From Streptomyces sp. NBC_00691 (lineage in GTDB: Bacteria > Actinomycetota > Actinomycetes > Streptomycetales > Streptomycetaceae): 64,000 nt of DNA. The translations under genes and the position numbers were made by a program. The notes under the pieces were generated by a model that saw only the letters and a list, made by a program, of their open reading frames with translations, searched no databases and was not told the origin of the DNA. Below, one piece after another: positions 52,832 to 61,603 of the stretch; position 1 is the first letter of the stretch; each line of letters opens with the position of its first letter. Where the stretch lies: contig NZ_CP109007.1 in the NCBI RefSeq assembly GCF_036226665.1, positions 7,254,001 through 7,318,000 of the forward strand. Reading direction: 5' to 3'.

Positions 52832-54316
52832 ATGACGGTGACCGAAGAAAACCAGGACTACGGGCCGGGTATCGACCCCGATCGCCTGGCCGTCTGCCTC
52901 GGCGTCCTCGACGAGCTCGACAAGCTGGACGTCGACCACCCGGACGCCATCCGCGTCCGGCGCGCCACCGCCGGGATCTACCGGACCGTGAAGCAGCGCC
53001 GCCGCCAGGAGCGCCGGGCGTCCAAGACCGCCAACGACAAGGCGGTCACCGAGGCCACGGCCACCGGCTCCGCGCAGCGCATCGACGACGAGACCGAGGG
53101 GATCCTGCCCTCCTCCGTCACCGAGGAAGGCCGGATCGCCGGGATACTCCAGCGTCCGCGCTCCTGCTACGTCTGCAAGAGCCGGTTCGTCGAGGTCGAC
53201 TACTTCTACCACCAGCTCTGCCAGAACTGCGCCGCCGAGAACCGGGCCAAGCGCGAGGCCCGTGCCGACCTCACCGGCAAGCGTGCCCTGCTCACCGGCG
53301 GCCGCGCGAAGATCGGCATGTACATCGCGCTGCGGCTGCTGCGCGACGGTGCCCACACCACCATCACCACCCGCTTCCCCAAGGACGCCATCCGCCGTTT
53401 CAAGGCGATGGAGGACTCGGCGGACTGGATGCACCGCCTCGAGGTCGTCGGCATCGACCTGCGCGACCCGGCCCAGGCCGTGGCGCTCGCCGACCAGATG
53501 ACCGAGGCCGGGCCGCTGGACATCCTCATCAACAACGCCACGCAGACCGTGCGCCGGCTGCCGTCCGCCTACGCCGCCCTGGTCGAGGGCGAGAGCGCCG
53601 CGCTGCCGGCCGGCGAACTGCCCGCCCACCATGTGATCGGAGCCTTCAACTCCGGCGCGGTCGGCGAGCTCGTCGGATCGTCCGAGCTTCCCGCCGGCGT
53701 GCGCGACCTGGAGGCGCAGCAGGTCGCCGACCTCGCGCTCGTCGCGGGCAACGCCACCATCGCCAAGCACCTCGACGGCACCGCCATCGACGCGGGTGGT
53801 CTGGTGCCGGACGTCGTCGACTCCAACACCTGGGTGCAGAGCATCGAGCAGATCTCCCCGGTGGAGCTCCTCGAGACCCAGCTGTGCAACTACACGGCGC
53901 CGTTCATCCTGATCAGCAAGCTGCGTCCGGTGATGGCCGATGCGGCGAGGAAGGCCGCCAGCGGACGTTCGTACGTCGTGAACGTCTCCGCCATGGAGGG
54001 CGTCTTCAGCCGTGGCTACAAGGGCGCGGGGCACCCGAACACCAACGCCGCCAAGGCCGCGATGAACATGGTGACGCGGACCAGCGGCGAGGAGATGTTC
54101 AAGACCGACGGCATCCTCATGACCTCGGTCGACACCGGCTGGATCACCGACGAGCGTCCGCACTTCGACAAGCTGCGCCTCGCCGAGGCCGGCTTCCACG
54201 CCCCCCTCGACCTGGTCGACGGCGCGGCCCGCGTCTACGACCCGATCGTGCGCGGCGAGGACGGCGTGGACCTCTACGGCTGCTTCCTGAAGGACTACGC
54301 CCCCGCGAACTGGTAG
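52832..54316 (+). CDS. atypical SDR protein with N-terminal zinc-knuckle region
   Basis: A 494-residue protein. Residues ~1-105 are charged and helical (IYRTVKQRRRQERRASKTAN), then a CxxC...CxxC element (CYVCKSRF...CQNCAAEN, ~111-133), then a Rossmann SDR domain (LTGKRALLTGGRAKIGMYIA; NNATQ). The catalytic YxxxK position reads TNAAK, so the Tyr is absent, though Ser in VNVSAMEG is kept. A large insert separates strands 4 and 5. Such proteins occur widely in Streptomyces without known function. ATG 52832 after GAACGAGG is the likely start. Confidence 0.8.
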   Translation: MTVTEENQDYGPGIDPDRLAVCLGVLDELDKLDVDHPDAIRVRRATAGIYRTVKQRRRQERRASKTANDKAVTEATATGSAQRIDDETEGILPSSVTEEGRIAGILQRPRSCYVCKSRFVEVDYFYHQLCQNCAAENRAKREARADLTGKRALLTGGRAKIGMYIALRLLRDGAHTTITTRFPKDAIRRFKAMEDSADWMHRLEVVGIDLRDPAQAVALADQMTEAGPLDILINNATQTVRRLPSAYAALVEGESAALPAGELPAHHVIGAFNSGAVGELVGSSELPAGVRDLEAQQVADLALVAGNATIAKHLDGTAIDAGGLVPDVVDSNTWVQSIEQISPVELLETQLCNYTAPFILISKLRPVMADAARKAASGRSYVVNVSAMEGVFSRGYKGAGHPNTNAAKAAMNMVTRTSGEEMFKTDGILMTSVDTGWITDERPHFDKLRLAEAGFHAPLDLVDGAARVYDPIVRGEDGVDLYGCFLKDYAPANW

Positions 54317-54361
54317 AGACCGTCCGCGATCGGCCGCGCCAGCGGTTTCCGTCGCCCTGAC

Positions 54362-54394
54362 AAGAGCGTCCCACCGGCCAGGTGGGGCGCTCTT
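54362..54394 (+). terminator. hairpin terminator after the atypical SDR gene
   Basis: AAGAGCGTCCCACC (54362-54375) pairs with GGTGGGGCGCTCTT (54381-54394) with one G-T pair and a 5-nt loop, followed by TCGG. It lies 46 nt after the SDR stop codon. The remaining ~220 nt up to 54617 hold the probable promoter and leader of the next small gene. Confidence 0.8.
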
Positions 54395-54617
54395 TCGGCT
54401 TGGTTCACCCGATCGCGTCACACTTCCGAGCCCGGTAGAGCGCGGACGCGCTCATCTGGTTACTCTGATGCTCACGGTCGGCCACCGAGGAGACACACCA
54501 TCCTCACGGCCTACCAGGGACAGGCCTTCCACCAAGGCCGCGGTCCCGCCCGACGAACGGCGCCACCGCGACCGACCGGCACTTGTCCTACAGGTACGTG
54601 ACACGAAGGAGTGCGCG

Positions 54618-54788
54618 GTGACACCAGAACTGACGAAGCAGGAACCGCGACCGGCCGAACCCAAGGACCGGCCGCGCAGGAAGGGCGAGCTGGGGAGCCT
54701 CGACGTGTGGGCCCATGCGGCCCCGATCCGGCTCGCGGGCTACGAGGACGACCTCGCCGAGCCCCATATCCTGCCCGGTATCGACTGA
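54618..54788 (+). CDS. small 56-residue peptide, possible RiPP precursor or regulator
   Basis: GTG 54618 has an excellent GAAGGAG site six bases upstream. The predicted peptide has a Lys/Arg/Pro-rich front half (PRPAEPKDRPRRKGELG) and a distinct back half ending RLAGYEDDLAEPHILPGID. The sharp change from charged to acidic/aromatic sequence is leader/core-like, but no maturation enzyme of a known RiPP class is adjacent. The next gene, convergent, encodes an HTTM/lipase-maturation-factor-like membrane protein. I do not assign a function. A strong bidirectional terminator follows it. Confidence 0.6.
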   Translation: MTPELTKQEPRPAEPKDRPRRKGELGSLDVWAHAAPIRLAGYEDDLAEPHILPGID

Positions 54789-54801
54789 TCCCTCGCTCCA
54801 C

Positions 54802-54842
54802 CCGCTGCCCCCGGCCGTCGTGCACGCGGCCGGGGGCAGCGG
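54802..54842. terminator. bidirectional terminator, 16-bp perfect stem
   Basis: CCGCTGCCCCCGGCCG (54802-54817) is the exact reverse complement of 54827-54842, with a 9-nt loop. It fills most of the 83-nt gap between the small peptide gene and the convergent lipase-maturation-factor-like gene, so it can terminate both. Confidence 0.85.
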
Positions 54843-54871
54843 TATGTCCGGGCCGGCGCCACGTCGGGGGG

Positions 54872-56299
54872 TCAGTCCGGCCCCCGCGCGCCTTCCCGGA
54901 GCCGGGTGGGCGGCAGGTACTCGCGGACGAGCGTCCGGTGCCACCAGGCCCCGGTCGCCCGGAGTTCCCGCCGGCTCGTGTACCGGTACCGGTAGAGCCG
55001 GGCGCGGACGAAGGCCGGGGGCGCGTCGGGGAACGGGTTGTGGGCGAGCAGGCGCAGCGTGTCCCGGTCGCCGTCGAGCAGCCGCTCGACGAACGGCCCG
55101 AACCAGTCGCGCGCGTATCCCGGGCTGAGCGCCGCGAACCACATCAGCCAGTCGAGCCGCAGATGGTACGGCGCGAACTGGCGGGGCAGCCGGCGCGGGT
55201 CGCCGGGCTTGCCCTTGAAGCCGTACTCCCGCCACACCGTGCCCGCGTGCGGCACCGGGTCGGTGGTGCCCTCGACCACGATCTCGTCCCTGGTCCGGCC
55301 GACCGTGCCGAACGCCCCGTACGTGTTGACCAGGTGGTACGGATCGTACGAGCGGTTCATCGACTGGTTCCGGGAGAGCAGGTTGCGCACCGGACGGTAG
55401 CTCCGCGCCAGGACGAACGCGGTCACCGCGACGACCAGGACCACGTACCAGAGCGGCGGATCCGGCTGCGGGTGCTCGCCGGCGACGGGGGAGGCGTCCA
55501 CGACGGACAGCGCGAGAACGATGGTGATCCAGTTCAGCCAGGCGAAGTTGCCGGAGAGCACCAGCCACAGCTGGGTCGCGATCATCAGCCCGGCCGCGAC
55601 CGTGGCCACCGGCTGCGGGGTGAACAGCAGGAACGGTACGAAGAGCTGGACGACATGGTTGGCCGCCGCCTCCACCCGGTGCAGCGGGCGCGGCAGATGG
55701 TGGAAGAACCAGCTCAGCGGGCCGGGCATGGGCTGGGTCTCGTGGTGGTGGTACAGGCAGGTCAGGTCGCGCCAGCACGGGTCGCCGCGGATCTTGATCA
55801 GCCCGGCGCCGAACTCGACCCGGAAGAGCAGCCAGCGCAACAGGAGGAGCACGAGGACGGGCGGCCCGGTGTCGTCGTTGCCGAGGAAGACCGCCAGGAA
55901 CCCGGTCTCCAGGAGCAACGACTCCCAGCCGAAGGCGTACCAGGTCTGGCCCACGTTCACGATCGACAGGTACAGCGCCCAGAGGACCAGCCACAGCAGC
56001 ATCGACACCGGCAGCGGCACCGCGTCCCCGGCGCCCGCGAGCAGCGCGAGGGCGAGCGCGGCGCCGGACCAGGCGACGGCCGCGAAGAGGCGGTCGGAGT
56101 AGCGCCAGTGGAAGAGCGACGGCGTGTGCCGCGGCCGGGTCCCGCGCACGTACTCCGGTACGGGGAGCATGCCGCGCTCCCCGATCAGCGCCCGGAACTG
56201 CAGGGCAGCCGACAGGAACGCCACGCAGTACAGCCCGGCGAGGCCCCGCTGGAAGACGATCCGGCTCAGCCAGTGGTCGGGCGCGGTGAACCACTCCAT
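54872..56299 (-). CDS. lipase maturation factor / HTTM-family membrane protein
   Basis: A 475-residue polytopic membrane protein with about eight to ten hydrophobic helices in the first two thirds (LVLWALYLSIVNVGQTWYAF; VLLLLRWLLFRVEFGAGLIK). The conserved pattern RVEFGAGLIKIRGDPCWRDL, then LTCLYHHHETQPMP, and a C-terminal soluble domain (WREYGFKGKPGDPRRLPRQF) match the LMF1 family, related to HTTM and vitamin K-dependent carboxylase-like proteins. In actinomycetes the role is unknown. The DUF1990 gene begins 22 nt upstream on the same strand. Confidence 0.83.
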   Translation of the reverse strand: MEWFTAPDHWLSRIVFQRGLAGLYCVAFLSAALQFRALIGERGMLPVPEYVRGTRPRHTPSLFHWRYSDRLFAAVAWSGAALALALLAGAGDAVPLPVSMLLWLVLWALYLSIVNVGQTWYAFGWESLLLETGFLAVFLGNDDTGPPVLVLLLLRWLLFRVEFGAGLIKIRGDPCWRDLTCLYHHHETQPMPGPLSWFFHHLPRPLHRVEAAANHVVQLFVPFLLFTPQPVATVAAGLMIATQLWLVLSGNFAWLNWITIVLALSVVDASPVAGEHPQPDPPLWYVVLVVAVTAFVLARSYRPVRNLLSRNQSMNRSYDPYHLVNTYGAFGTVGRTRDEIVVEGTTDPVPHAGTVWREYGFKGKPGDPRRLPRQFAPYHLRLDWLMWFAALSPGYARDWFGPFVERLLDGDRDTLRLLAHNPFPDAPPAFVRARLYRYRYTSRRELRATGAWWHRTLVREYLPPTRLREGARGPD

Positions 56300-56321
56300 C
56301 GGTTCCAGTATCGGCCCGGGA

Positions 56322-56873
56322 TCACGTCCTGACGAGGCGCCGCAGGGTCCGCCCCAGGTGACGCGCGTACGCCCGCTGCAAGAGGGGGACCACGGGGCCG
56401 CCGAGCCGGGTGTACCAGGCGGCGGGGCGGCTGAACGCGGTGACCGCGAACAGGACCCTGCCGTCCGGCTCCAGATGGACCATGAAGGACTCCTCGCCGG
56501 ACTCCGGATGCCCGGTGAGGGTCCCGTAGGCGAAGCCGACGCGCTTCTCCTCGTACGCCGTCCAGACCACCGAGCAGGGAGCGCCGAGCCGGAGCGGGCC
56601 CACGCCCACCGAGATCCCGACGCGCACGCCGGGCGCGGCGCGGTCGGCGTCGGCGACGACGCGCGCCCCGGTGGCGCGGTGCATGCGCCAGGTGGTCACG
56701 GCGGCTCCGGCGGCCTCGAAGGCGGCCCGGCCGTGGCCGACGACCTCGCTGTGCCGCAGGTGGTGGTAGTCCTCGGGGAGCGCGGCCGGGGTGCGGGTGG
56801 CGCCGATCTCGCGGTAGCTGAGGGCCGGGTGGGGGCGGTCGGACCGGGACAGGCTGTTCAGGAGGCGGGTCAT
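56322..56873 (-). CDS. DUF1990 family protein
   Basis: A 183-residue protein with the DUF1990 pattern LSYREIGATRT, YHHLRHSEVVGHGRAAFEAA and FAYGTLTGHPESGEESFMV. The family has a START/Bet v1-like fold and no established reaction; lipid or hydrophobic-ligand binding is a guess. Its ATG overlaps the stop of the upstream YndJ-like gene as ATGA, so the two are coupled, and a TetR-type palindrome lies before the pair. Confidence 0.87.
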   Translation of the reverse strand: MTRLLNSLSRSDRPHPALSYREIGATRTPAALPEDYHHLRHSEVVGHGRAAFEAAGAAVTTWRMHRATGARVVADADRAAPGVRVGISVGVGPLRLGAPCSVVWTAYEEKRVGFAYGTLTGHPESGEESFMVHLEPDGRVLFAVTAFSRPAAWYTRLGGPVVPLLQRAYARHLGRTLRRLVRT

Positions 56874-57835
56874 GCCGGAAGCTCCGTTCGCGGGCGAGCC
56901 GTGGGTTCGGGGGTGTCGACGGGATCGGTGGTGGCGGAGGCGGGATCGCTGGTGGCGACGGGAGCCGTGGGGTGCGTGGGCGTCGTGGCGGGTACCGGTG
57001 TCGGGCGGTCCGCGCGGAGGCGGCGGTGGGCGAGCAGGGCGCAGACCGCGAAGCCCAGGGCGTTGCCGAGGCCGTGGGTCGCGGCCGTCCAGGTGAGATC
57101 GAGGTGCGGAAGGCCGGTCGCCTCGCCCAGCGCCCAGCTCAGCGCGAGCAGCATGGTGACGAAGAGGACCAGGGCCGAGACGGCGAGGAGTCCCCGGGTG
57201 AGGCGGTCGGCCGTCAGTGCGCGGCGCTCGCGCAGGGTCAGGACCGCGACCGCCGTCATGCCGGCCGTCAGGACGGCGGCGCCGAGCAGCTCGGCCCAGT
57301 CGTCGACGAAGTAGCCGAGCAGGACGAGGAGGGTGCCCGCGGGGACGCTGAGCGCGGCGAACCGGGCGGCGGGGCCGTCGCAGGCGCGGCAGAGGAGACC
57401 GGCGACGAGGGCGGCGGCGAAGCCCGCGAAGTGGAAGTGCGGGACGGTCAGCGCCAGGATGTCCAGGTCGAAGCCGAAGAGCGGGTACGAGGCCCGTTCC
57501 GCGACCAGCGCGAGGCCGGCGACGGAGGGCGCGACCAGGGCGGTGGCGACGGCGACCTCGACCGGCTCCAGGGAGCGGGTCAGAAACAGCCGGGCCGGGG
57601 CCTGGAGCGCGAGGGCCAGTGTGGTGAGGGCGTAGACGGCGGCGAGCGCGGTCGAGAGCCCGGAGCGGGGCAGCCACAGCGCGAGCGCGCCGGGAGCGGC
57701 GAACAGCGGCCAGGCGCGCCGGAGGAGATCCCAGCCCGGCGGCCGGGGGCCGTCGAGGAGCGCGAGCCCCGTCGGGATCACCCAGAACATGCCGATCGTG
57801 ACGACCGTGCCCACCAGGACCGACAGTGCGGTCAT
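56870..57835 (-). CDS. YndJ-like integral membrane protein
   Basis: A 321-residue protein with around nine hydrophobic helices (MTALSVLVGTVVTIGMFWVI at the start; TVPHFHFAGFAAALVAGLLC in the middle; THGLGNALGFAVCALLAHRR near the end). The PHFHFAGF motif and TAATHGLGNALGF are characteristic of YndJ-like proteins, frequently paired with DUF1990 as here. The last ~50 residues are a Pro/Thr-rich cytoplasmic tail. ATG 57835 is preferred over a frame start at 57922 that crosses the operator region. Confidence 0.82.
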   Translation of the reverse strand: MTALSVLVGTVVTIGMFWVIPTGLALLDGPRPPGWDLLRRAWPLFAAPGALALWLPRSGLSTALAAVYALTTLALALQAPARLFLTRSLEPVEVAVATALVAPSVAGLALVAERASYPLFGFDLDILALTVPHFHFAGFAAALVAGLLCRACDGPAARFAALSVPAGTLLVLLGYFVDDWAELLGAAVLTAGMTAVAVLTLRERRALTADRLTRGLLAVSALVLFVTMLLALSWALGEATGLPHLDLTWTAATHGLGNALGFAVCALLAHRRLRADRPTPVPATTPTHPTAPVATSDPASATTDPVDTPEPTARPRTELPA

Positions 57836-57851
57836 CGCGCATCCCCTCGAC

Positions 57852-57865
57852 TTGAACGTGTTCAA
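57852..57865. promoter_or_regulatory. TetR-type operator, copy 1 (TTGAACGTGTTCAA)
   Basis: A near-perfect palindrome 17 bp before the YndJ-like start, sharing TTGAAC..GTTCAA with the perfect copy at 57892-57907. Overlap with the probable promoter fits repression. The spacing of the two centres is about 41 bp, roughly four helical turns. Confidence 0.65.
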
Positions 57866-57891
57866 CTGGCAAGTCCGAGCGTAGGGCCTTT

Positions 57892-57907
57892 CTTGAACGC
57901 GTTCAAG
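57892..57907. promoter_or_regulatory. TetR-type operator, copy 2 (CTTGAACGCGTTCAAG)
   Basis: A perfect 16-bp palindrome upstream of the YndJ-like/DUF1990 operon. Sites of the form TTGAAC-N2-GTTCAA are typical for TetR-family repressors. No TetR gene lies in this part of the window, so the regulator would be encoded elsewhere. Confidence 0.7.
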
Positions 57908-58025
57908 TGCGTGGGCGGACACGGTCGGCGGCCCTCCGCTTGCGGGGCCCCGCGCACTGCGACAGACATGAAGGACTGGCCGGAACCGGGCGCCGTGGCC
58001 CGTGGAGAGAAAGCGGGAGAATCAG

Positions 58026-59321
58026 GTGCGCTCACCCCTCTGCCGGACGCGGCGAACCCCCGCCGCTCCCGGCGCGACCCACCCGACCGCTCCCGGCCCG
58101 ACCGCTCCCGGCCCGACGGCTTCCCGCGCGACCCCGGCGGCGGAACCCCGGGCGCCGCACCCCGGACCTCCCCGCGCGACCCCCCGCGCCGCCCTGGTCC
58201 GTTCCGCGCTCGCGGCGCTCACGGCCTCGCTCCTCCTCGCGGGGTGCACCTCCGTCTGGGAGGGATCCCGGGGCGGCGCCCAGCCCGCCGCGGCCGGCCC
58301 GACCCAGGACATCCTGCTCCAGCCGCTCGCCGCCCAGGGCCCCGATCCCTTCACCGAGTCGTCGGCCCGGGCCACCGGGCGGCTGTCCTCCCCGGTCCGC
58401 GGCCCGGACACCGGCGCCGAGCAGGTCCGGGAGGTCACCGGCTCCACCCCCGGCCTCTACGGCGGCACCCGCGCGGAGGGCAGCTGCGACGTCGAACGGC
58501 AGGTCTCGTTCGTCACCGCCGACGCGGACAGGACCCGGGCCTTCGCCGATGCCGCCGGAATCCCCGAGGCCAACGTTCCCGACTGGCTCCGCGAGCTGAC
58601 CCCCGTCGTCCTGCGCTCGGACACCCGGGTCACCAGCCACGGCTACCGCGAGGGCAAGGCCAACGCCTTCCAGTCCGTCCTCCAGACCGGTACGGCGGTC
58701 CTGGTCGACCAGTACGGATCCCCGCGCGTCCGCTGTGCCTGCGGCAACCCGCTCCGCACCCCGTCCGCGGTCCGCGACGGCATCCACCAGGGCGAGCCCT
58801 GGGACGGCTTCGACCCCGACCGCGTCATCGTCGTCCGGCCGACCACCACCGTCGTCACCAGCCTGGTCATCGTCAACAACGCCGACCGCAGCTGGATCGA
58901 ACGGGCCACCGGCAGCGACGGCGCCGAGGACCGCAGGCCCGCCGTGGAACCCGCCTGCGACCCGGACGCCTGTGCCCTCGCCGACGGGGCGCCCGACCCG
59001 ACCGGGCCCGACGGCGCCACCCCCGACCCGAGCGCCCCCGACCGCCGTACGTCCCCCGACCCGGCCTCCCCGCCCGCGCCCGTCCCCCCGGCCCCGGAGA
59101 ACCCGCTGCCCGACGCCTCCGGGACCGGCGGCACCGGCACCGACCCGGGCCCGGTCGACCCCTACCAGGACCCGCGCCTCGACCCCCGCACGCAGCCGGA
59201 CCCCGCCGACCCGTACGCGGAGCCCCCGGGCGAGCAGCCCGTCCCGGACGGCGAACTGCCGCCGGAGGAGCTCTTTCCCGTCGAACCGGTCCCGGACCAG
59301 CCCGAGACCTTCGAGGGATGA
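58026..59321 (+). CDS. proline-rich lipoprotein (DUF6777-like)
   Basis: A 431-residue predicted lipoprotein. A long Pro/Ala/Arg-rich N-terminal segment (~55 residues) precedes a hydrophobic stretch and lipobox SLLLAGCTS, so Cys near residue 74 should be lipidated. The globular domain (CDVERQVSFVTADADRTRAF; CACGNPLRTPSAVRDG; WDGFDPDRVIVV) resembles the DUF6777 domain of actinomycete lipoproteins. The last ~110 residues are Pro/Asp-rich low complexity. GTG 58026 has GGGAG upstream; GTG 58002 is in frame. Function unknown. Confidence 0.75.
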   Translation: MRSPLCRTRRTPAAPGATHPTAPGPTAPGPTASRATPAAEPRAPHPGPPRATPRAALVRSALAALTASLLLAGCTSVWEGSRGGAQPAAAGPTQDILLQPLAAQGPDPFTESSARATGRLSSPVRGPDTGAEQVREVTGSTPGLYGGTRAEGSCDVERQVSFVTADADRTRAFADAAGIPEANVPDWLRELTPVVLRSDTRVTSHGYREGKANAFQSVLQTGTAVLVDQYGSPRVRCACGNPLRTPSAVRDGIHQGEPWDGFDPDRVIVVRPTTTVVTSLVIVNNADRSWIERATGSDGAEDRRPAVEPACDPDACALADGAPDPTGPDGATPDPSAPDRRTSPDPASPPAPVPPAPENPLPDASGTGGTGTDPGPVDPYQDPRLDPRTQPDPADPYAEPPGEQPVPDGELPPEELFPVEPVPDQPETFEG

Positions 59322-59370
59322 AACGGATCTTCATGGTGCGCACGGGCGGGGCTGCGCCTAGCGTGGCCCC

Positions 59371-61461
59371 ATGAACGCGGGCAACGGGGGCGGGGATGCG
59401 GTCGAGCGGCTCAGCCGCGTCCTGGAGGGGGACGGCGCCGGGACGGCACGGATCCTGGCCGCGTTCGGTACGGCGTTCCGGATGGGCGGTTTCGACTGGG
59501 ATCTCGCCGCCGGCACGATGATCATGGACGACGCCGCTCTCGACGTCTTCGACTTCGACCGCGGGGAGTACGACGACCGCCCCGAGTCGCTCGGCTCGCG
59601 GGTCCTGCCCGACGAGGCCCGCCGTCTCGACACCCTGGTCGCGCAGGCCCTCAAGGACGGCAGCGCCGAGTACGGCGCGTACTTCCGCATCCGTCGCCGC
59701 GACGGCCGTCAGCAGTGGACCCACACCCAGGGAATCGTCCACCGCGACGGAACCGGCCGCCCGGTCCGTATCGTCGGCGTCATCCGGGACGCCACCCATG
59801 AACTCACCGAGTCCGCCGCCCGGCTCGGCCTCGACGAGGGCCGGCGGCGGCGCGCCGGGGTCGTCGAGGGCACCACGGCCGCCCTCGCCTACGCGCGGAC
59901 CGTGCAGGACGTCATCGACCTGCTCAACGACTCCCACGCGCTGGAACACTTCGGCGCCGCGAGCCTCGTGATGGGCCTCCTCGACGCCGGCCGCATCCAT
60001 CTGGTCGCCGAGGGACCCGCCGGCGCCTTCGTGCCGGGCACCCGGTTCACCCGGGTGGACGAGCCGTACCCGATGAGCGAGGTGATCCGCACCCTGCGGC
60101 CTCGGTTCATCGAGTCGCCCCGGGACTTCGCCGCATCCTTCCCGGTGCTCTGGCCGCACATCAGCGGACTCGGCATCACCGCCGCCGTCTATCTGCCGCT
60201 CATCGCCCAGGCCCGGCCCATCGGTGCGCTCGGGCTCCTCTACAGCGACAAGACGGGCTTCAGCGAGGACGAGCGGACGCTGCTCGTCGCCCTCGGCAGC
60301 AGCATCGCCCAGAGCCTCCAGCGGGCCATGCTGTACGAGCAGGAGCACGACCTCGCCGAGGGGCTCCAGCAGGCGATGCTGCCCCGCCGGATCCCCGACG
60401 TGCCGGGTGCCCAGACGGCCGTCCGCTACCGCTCGGCCCGCCTCGGCCGGGACATCGGCGGCGACTGGTACGACATCATCCCGCTCCCCGGCGGGCGGGT
60501 CGGCGCCGTCATCGGGGACGTACAGGGCCATGACACCCACGCGGCGGCCGTCATGGGCCAGCTGCGGATCGTCCTGCGCGCCTACGCCGCGGAGGGGCAC
60601 ACCCCGGCCACGGTGATGGCCCGCGCCTCCGTCTTCCTGCACGAACTCGACACCGAACGCTTCGCCACCTGCACCTACGCGGAGGCCGACCTCGGCACGG
60701 GCGTCGTCCAGGTGGTGCGGGCCGGCCACGTCGATCCGCTGATCCGGGAGACCGACGGGAGCTGCCGCAGGATCCCCGTGGAAGGCGGACTGCCGCTCGG
60801 GCTCTCCGCCGAGTTCGGCCGGCTCGACTATCCGGTGACCACGCTGGAACTGGACCCCGGACAGACCCTGATGCTCTACACCGACGGTCTGGTGGAGAAG
60901 CCCGGCTCCGACCTCGACGAAGGCCTCCAGTGGCTCTCCGCCCTCGTCCGGCGCGGGCCCGCCGACCTCCAGGAGCTCGCCGACCACCTGTGCGATGTGG
61001 TCGCCGACCGGGGTGGTGAGGACGACGTCGCGATTCTGCTCCTGCGCCGCCACGCCGCGACCGCCGGCCACGGGGCGGGCCGGTTCCAGCAGCACGTGGC
61101 ACAGAACGACCCCGAGGCGCTGAGTTCGGCCCGGCACATGATCAGGGCCGCCGTCCGGGCCTGGGGCGCCGAGGAGCGGGCCGACGAGATCGAACTGGTC
61201 GCCGACGAGCTGATGACCAACGCGCTGATGCACACCGACGGAGGGGCCATCGTGACCCTGAGGACGCTCGGCGGGGCCGAACGGCGGCTCCGGGTGGAGG
61301 TCGAGGACCGCTCCAGCGCACTGCCCCGGCGCCGCGAGGCGGGGGAGGCGGGCGTCTCCGGGCGCGGACTGCTGCTCGTCGACCAGATCTCCGACGTCTG
61401 GGGCGTGGAGTCGCGGGGGAGCGGCAAGTGCGTGTGGTGCGAATTCACCGTGCGGAACTGA
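59371..61461 (+). CDS. PAS/GAF/SpoIIE phosphatase/HATPase signalling protein
   Basis: A 696-residue multidomain protein. A PAS domain lies at ~35-145 (GVIRDATHELTESA end), GAF at ~165-320, an intact PP2C SpoIIE phosphatase at ~340-555 and an HATPase_c domain at ~575-690. Metal-binding residues are all present: GGDWYD (363-368), GDVQGH (382-387), TDGLVE and GGEDDVAI. The ATPase shows DELMTNALMHTDGG and GVSGRGLLLVDQIS. Such proteins adjust anti-sigma/anti-anti-sigma switches in response to small signals. It contrasts with the degenerate relative at 44759-47071. ATG 59371 is 49 nt after the lipoprotein gene. Confidence 0.9.
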   Translation: MNAGNGGGDAVERLSRVLEGDGAGTARILAAFGTAFRMGGFDWDLAAGTMIMDDAALDVFDFDRGEYDDRPESLGSRVLPDEARRLDTLVAQALKDGSAEYGAYFRIRRRDGRQQWTHTQGIVHRDGTGRPVRIVGVIRDATHELTESAARLGLDEGRRRRAGVVEGTTAALAYARTVQDVIDLLNDSHALEHFGAASLVMGLLDAGRIHLVAEGPAGAFVPGTRFTRVDEPYPMSEVIRTLRPRFIESPRDFAASFPVLWPHISGLGITAAVYLPLIAQARPIGALGLLYSDKTGFSEDERTLLVALGSSIAQSLQRAMLYEQEHDLAEGLQQAMLPRRIPDVPGAQTAVRYRSARLGRDIGGDWYDIIPLPGGRVGAVIGDVQGHDTHAAAVMGQLRIVLRAYAAEGHTPATVMARASVFLHELDTERFATCTYAEADLGTGVVQVVRAGHVDPLIRETDGSCRRIPVEGGLPLGLSAEFGRLDYPVTTLELDPGQTLMLYTDGLVEKPGSDLDEGLQWLSALVRRGPADLQELADHLCDVVADRGGEDDVAILLLRRHAATAGHGAGRFQQHVAQNDPEALSSARHMIRAAVRAWGAEERADEIELVADELMTNALMHTDGGAIVTLRTLGGAERRLRVEVEDRSSALPRRREAGEAGVSGRGLLLVDQISDVWGVESRGSGKCVWCEFTVRN

Positions 61462-61485
61462 GCCCGTCACAGAGAGGTGCGACGG

Positions 61486-61513
61486 TTGACAGACGAGGGC
61501 GACTGTTGACAGA
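61486..61513 (+). promoter_or_regulatory. tandem TTGACAGA repeats upstream of the acyltransferase gene
   Basis: TTGACAGA occurs at 61486-61493 and again at 61506-61513, 20 bp apart, in the 142-nt gap between the SpoIIE protein and the acyltransferase. A further TTGACC follows at 61531. They could be -35 elements or an activator/repressor site on successive helical turns; no matched -10 box is convincing. Confidence 0.3.
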
Positions 61514-61603
61514 GCGTGCATTGATCGTACTTGACCGTAACTGTCGGTGCGCGATTGACTTCGTGCTTCCGGCGCTCCGCGCAGCACGTACGTGAGGACA
61601 CTT

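Noticed and set aside
52655..54421. Minus-strand open frame of 588 codons opposite the atypical SDR gene
   Set aside because: The plus strand has SDR and cysteine motifs and a good start, while the minus frame has repetitive Val/Gly/Asp sequence and no domain.
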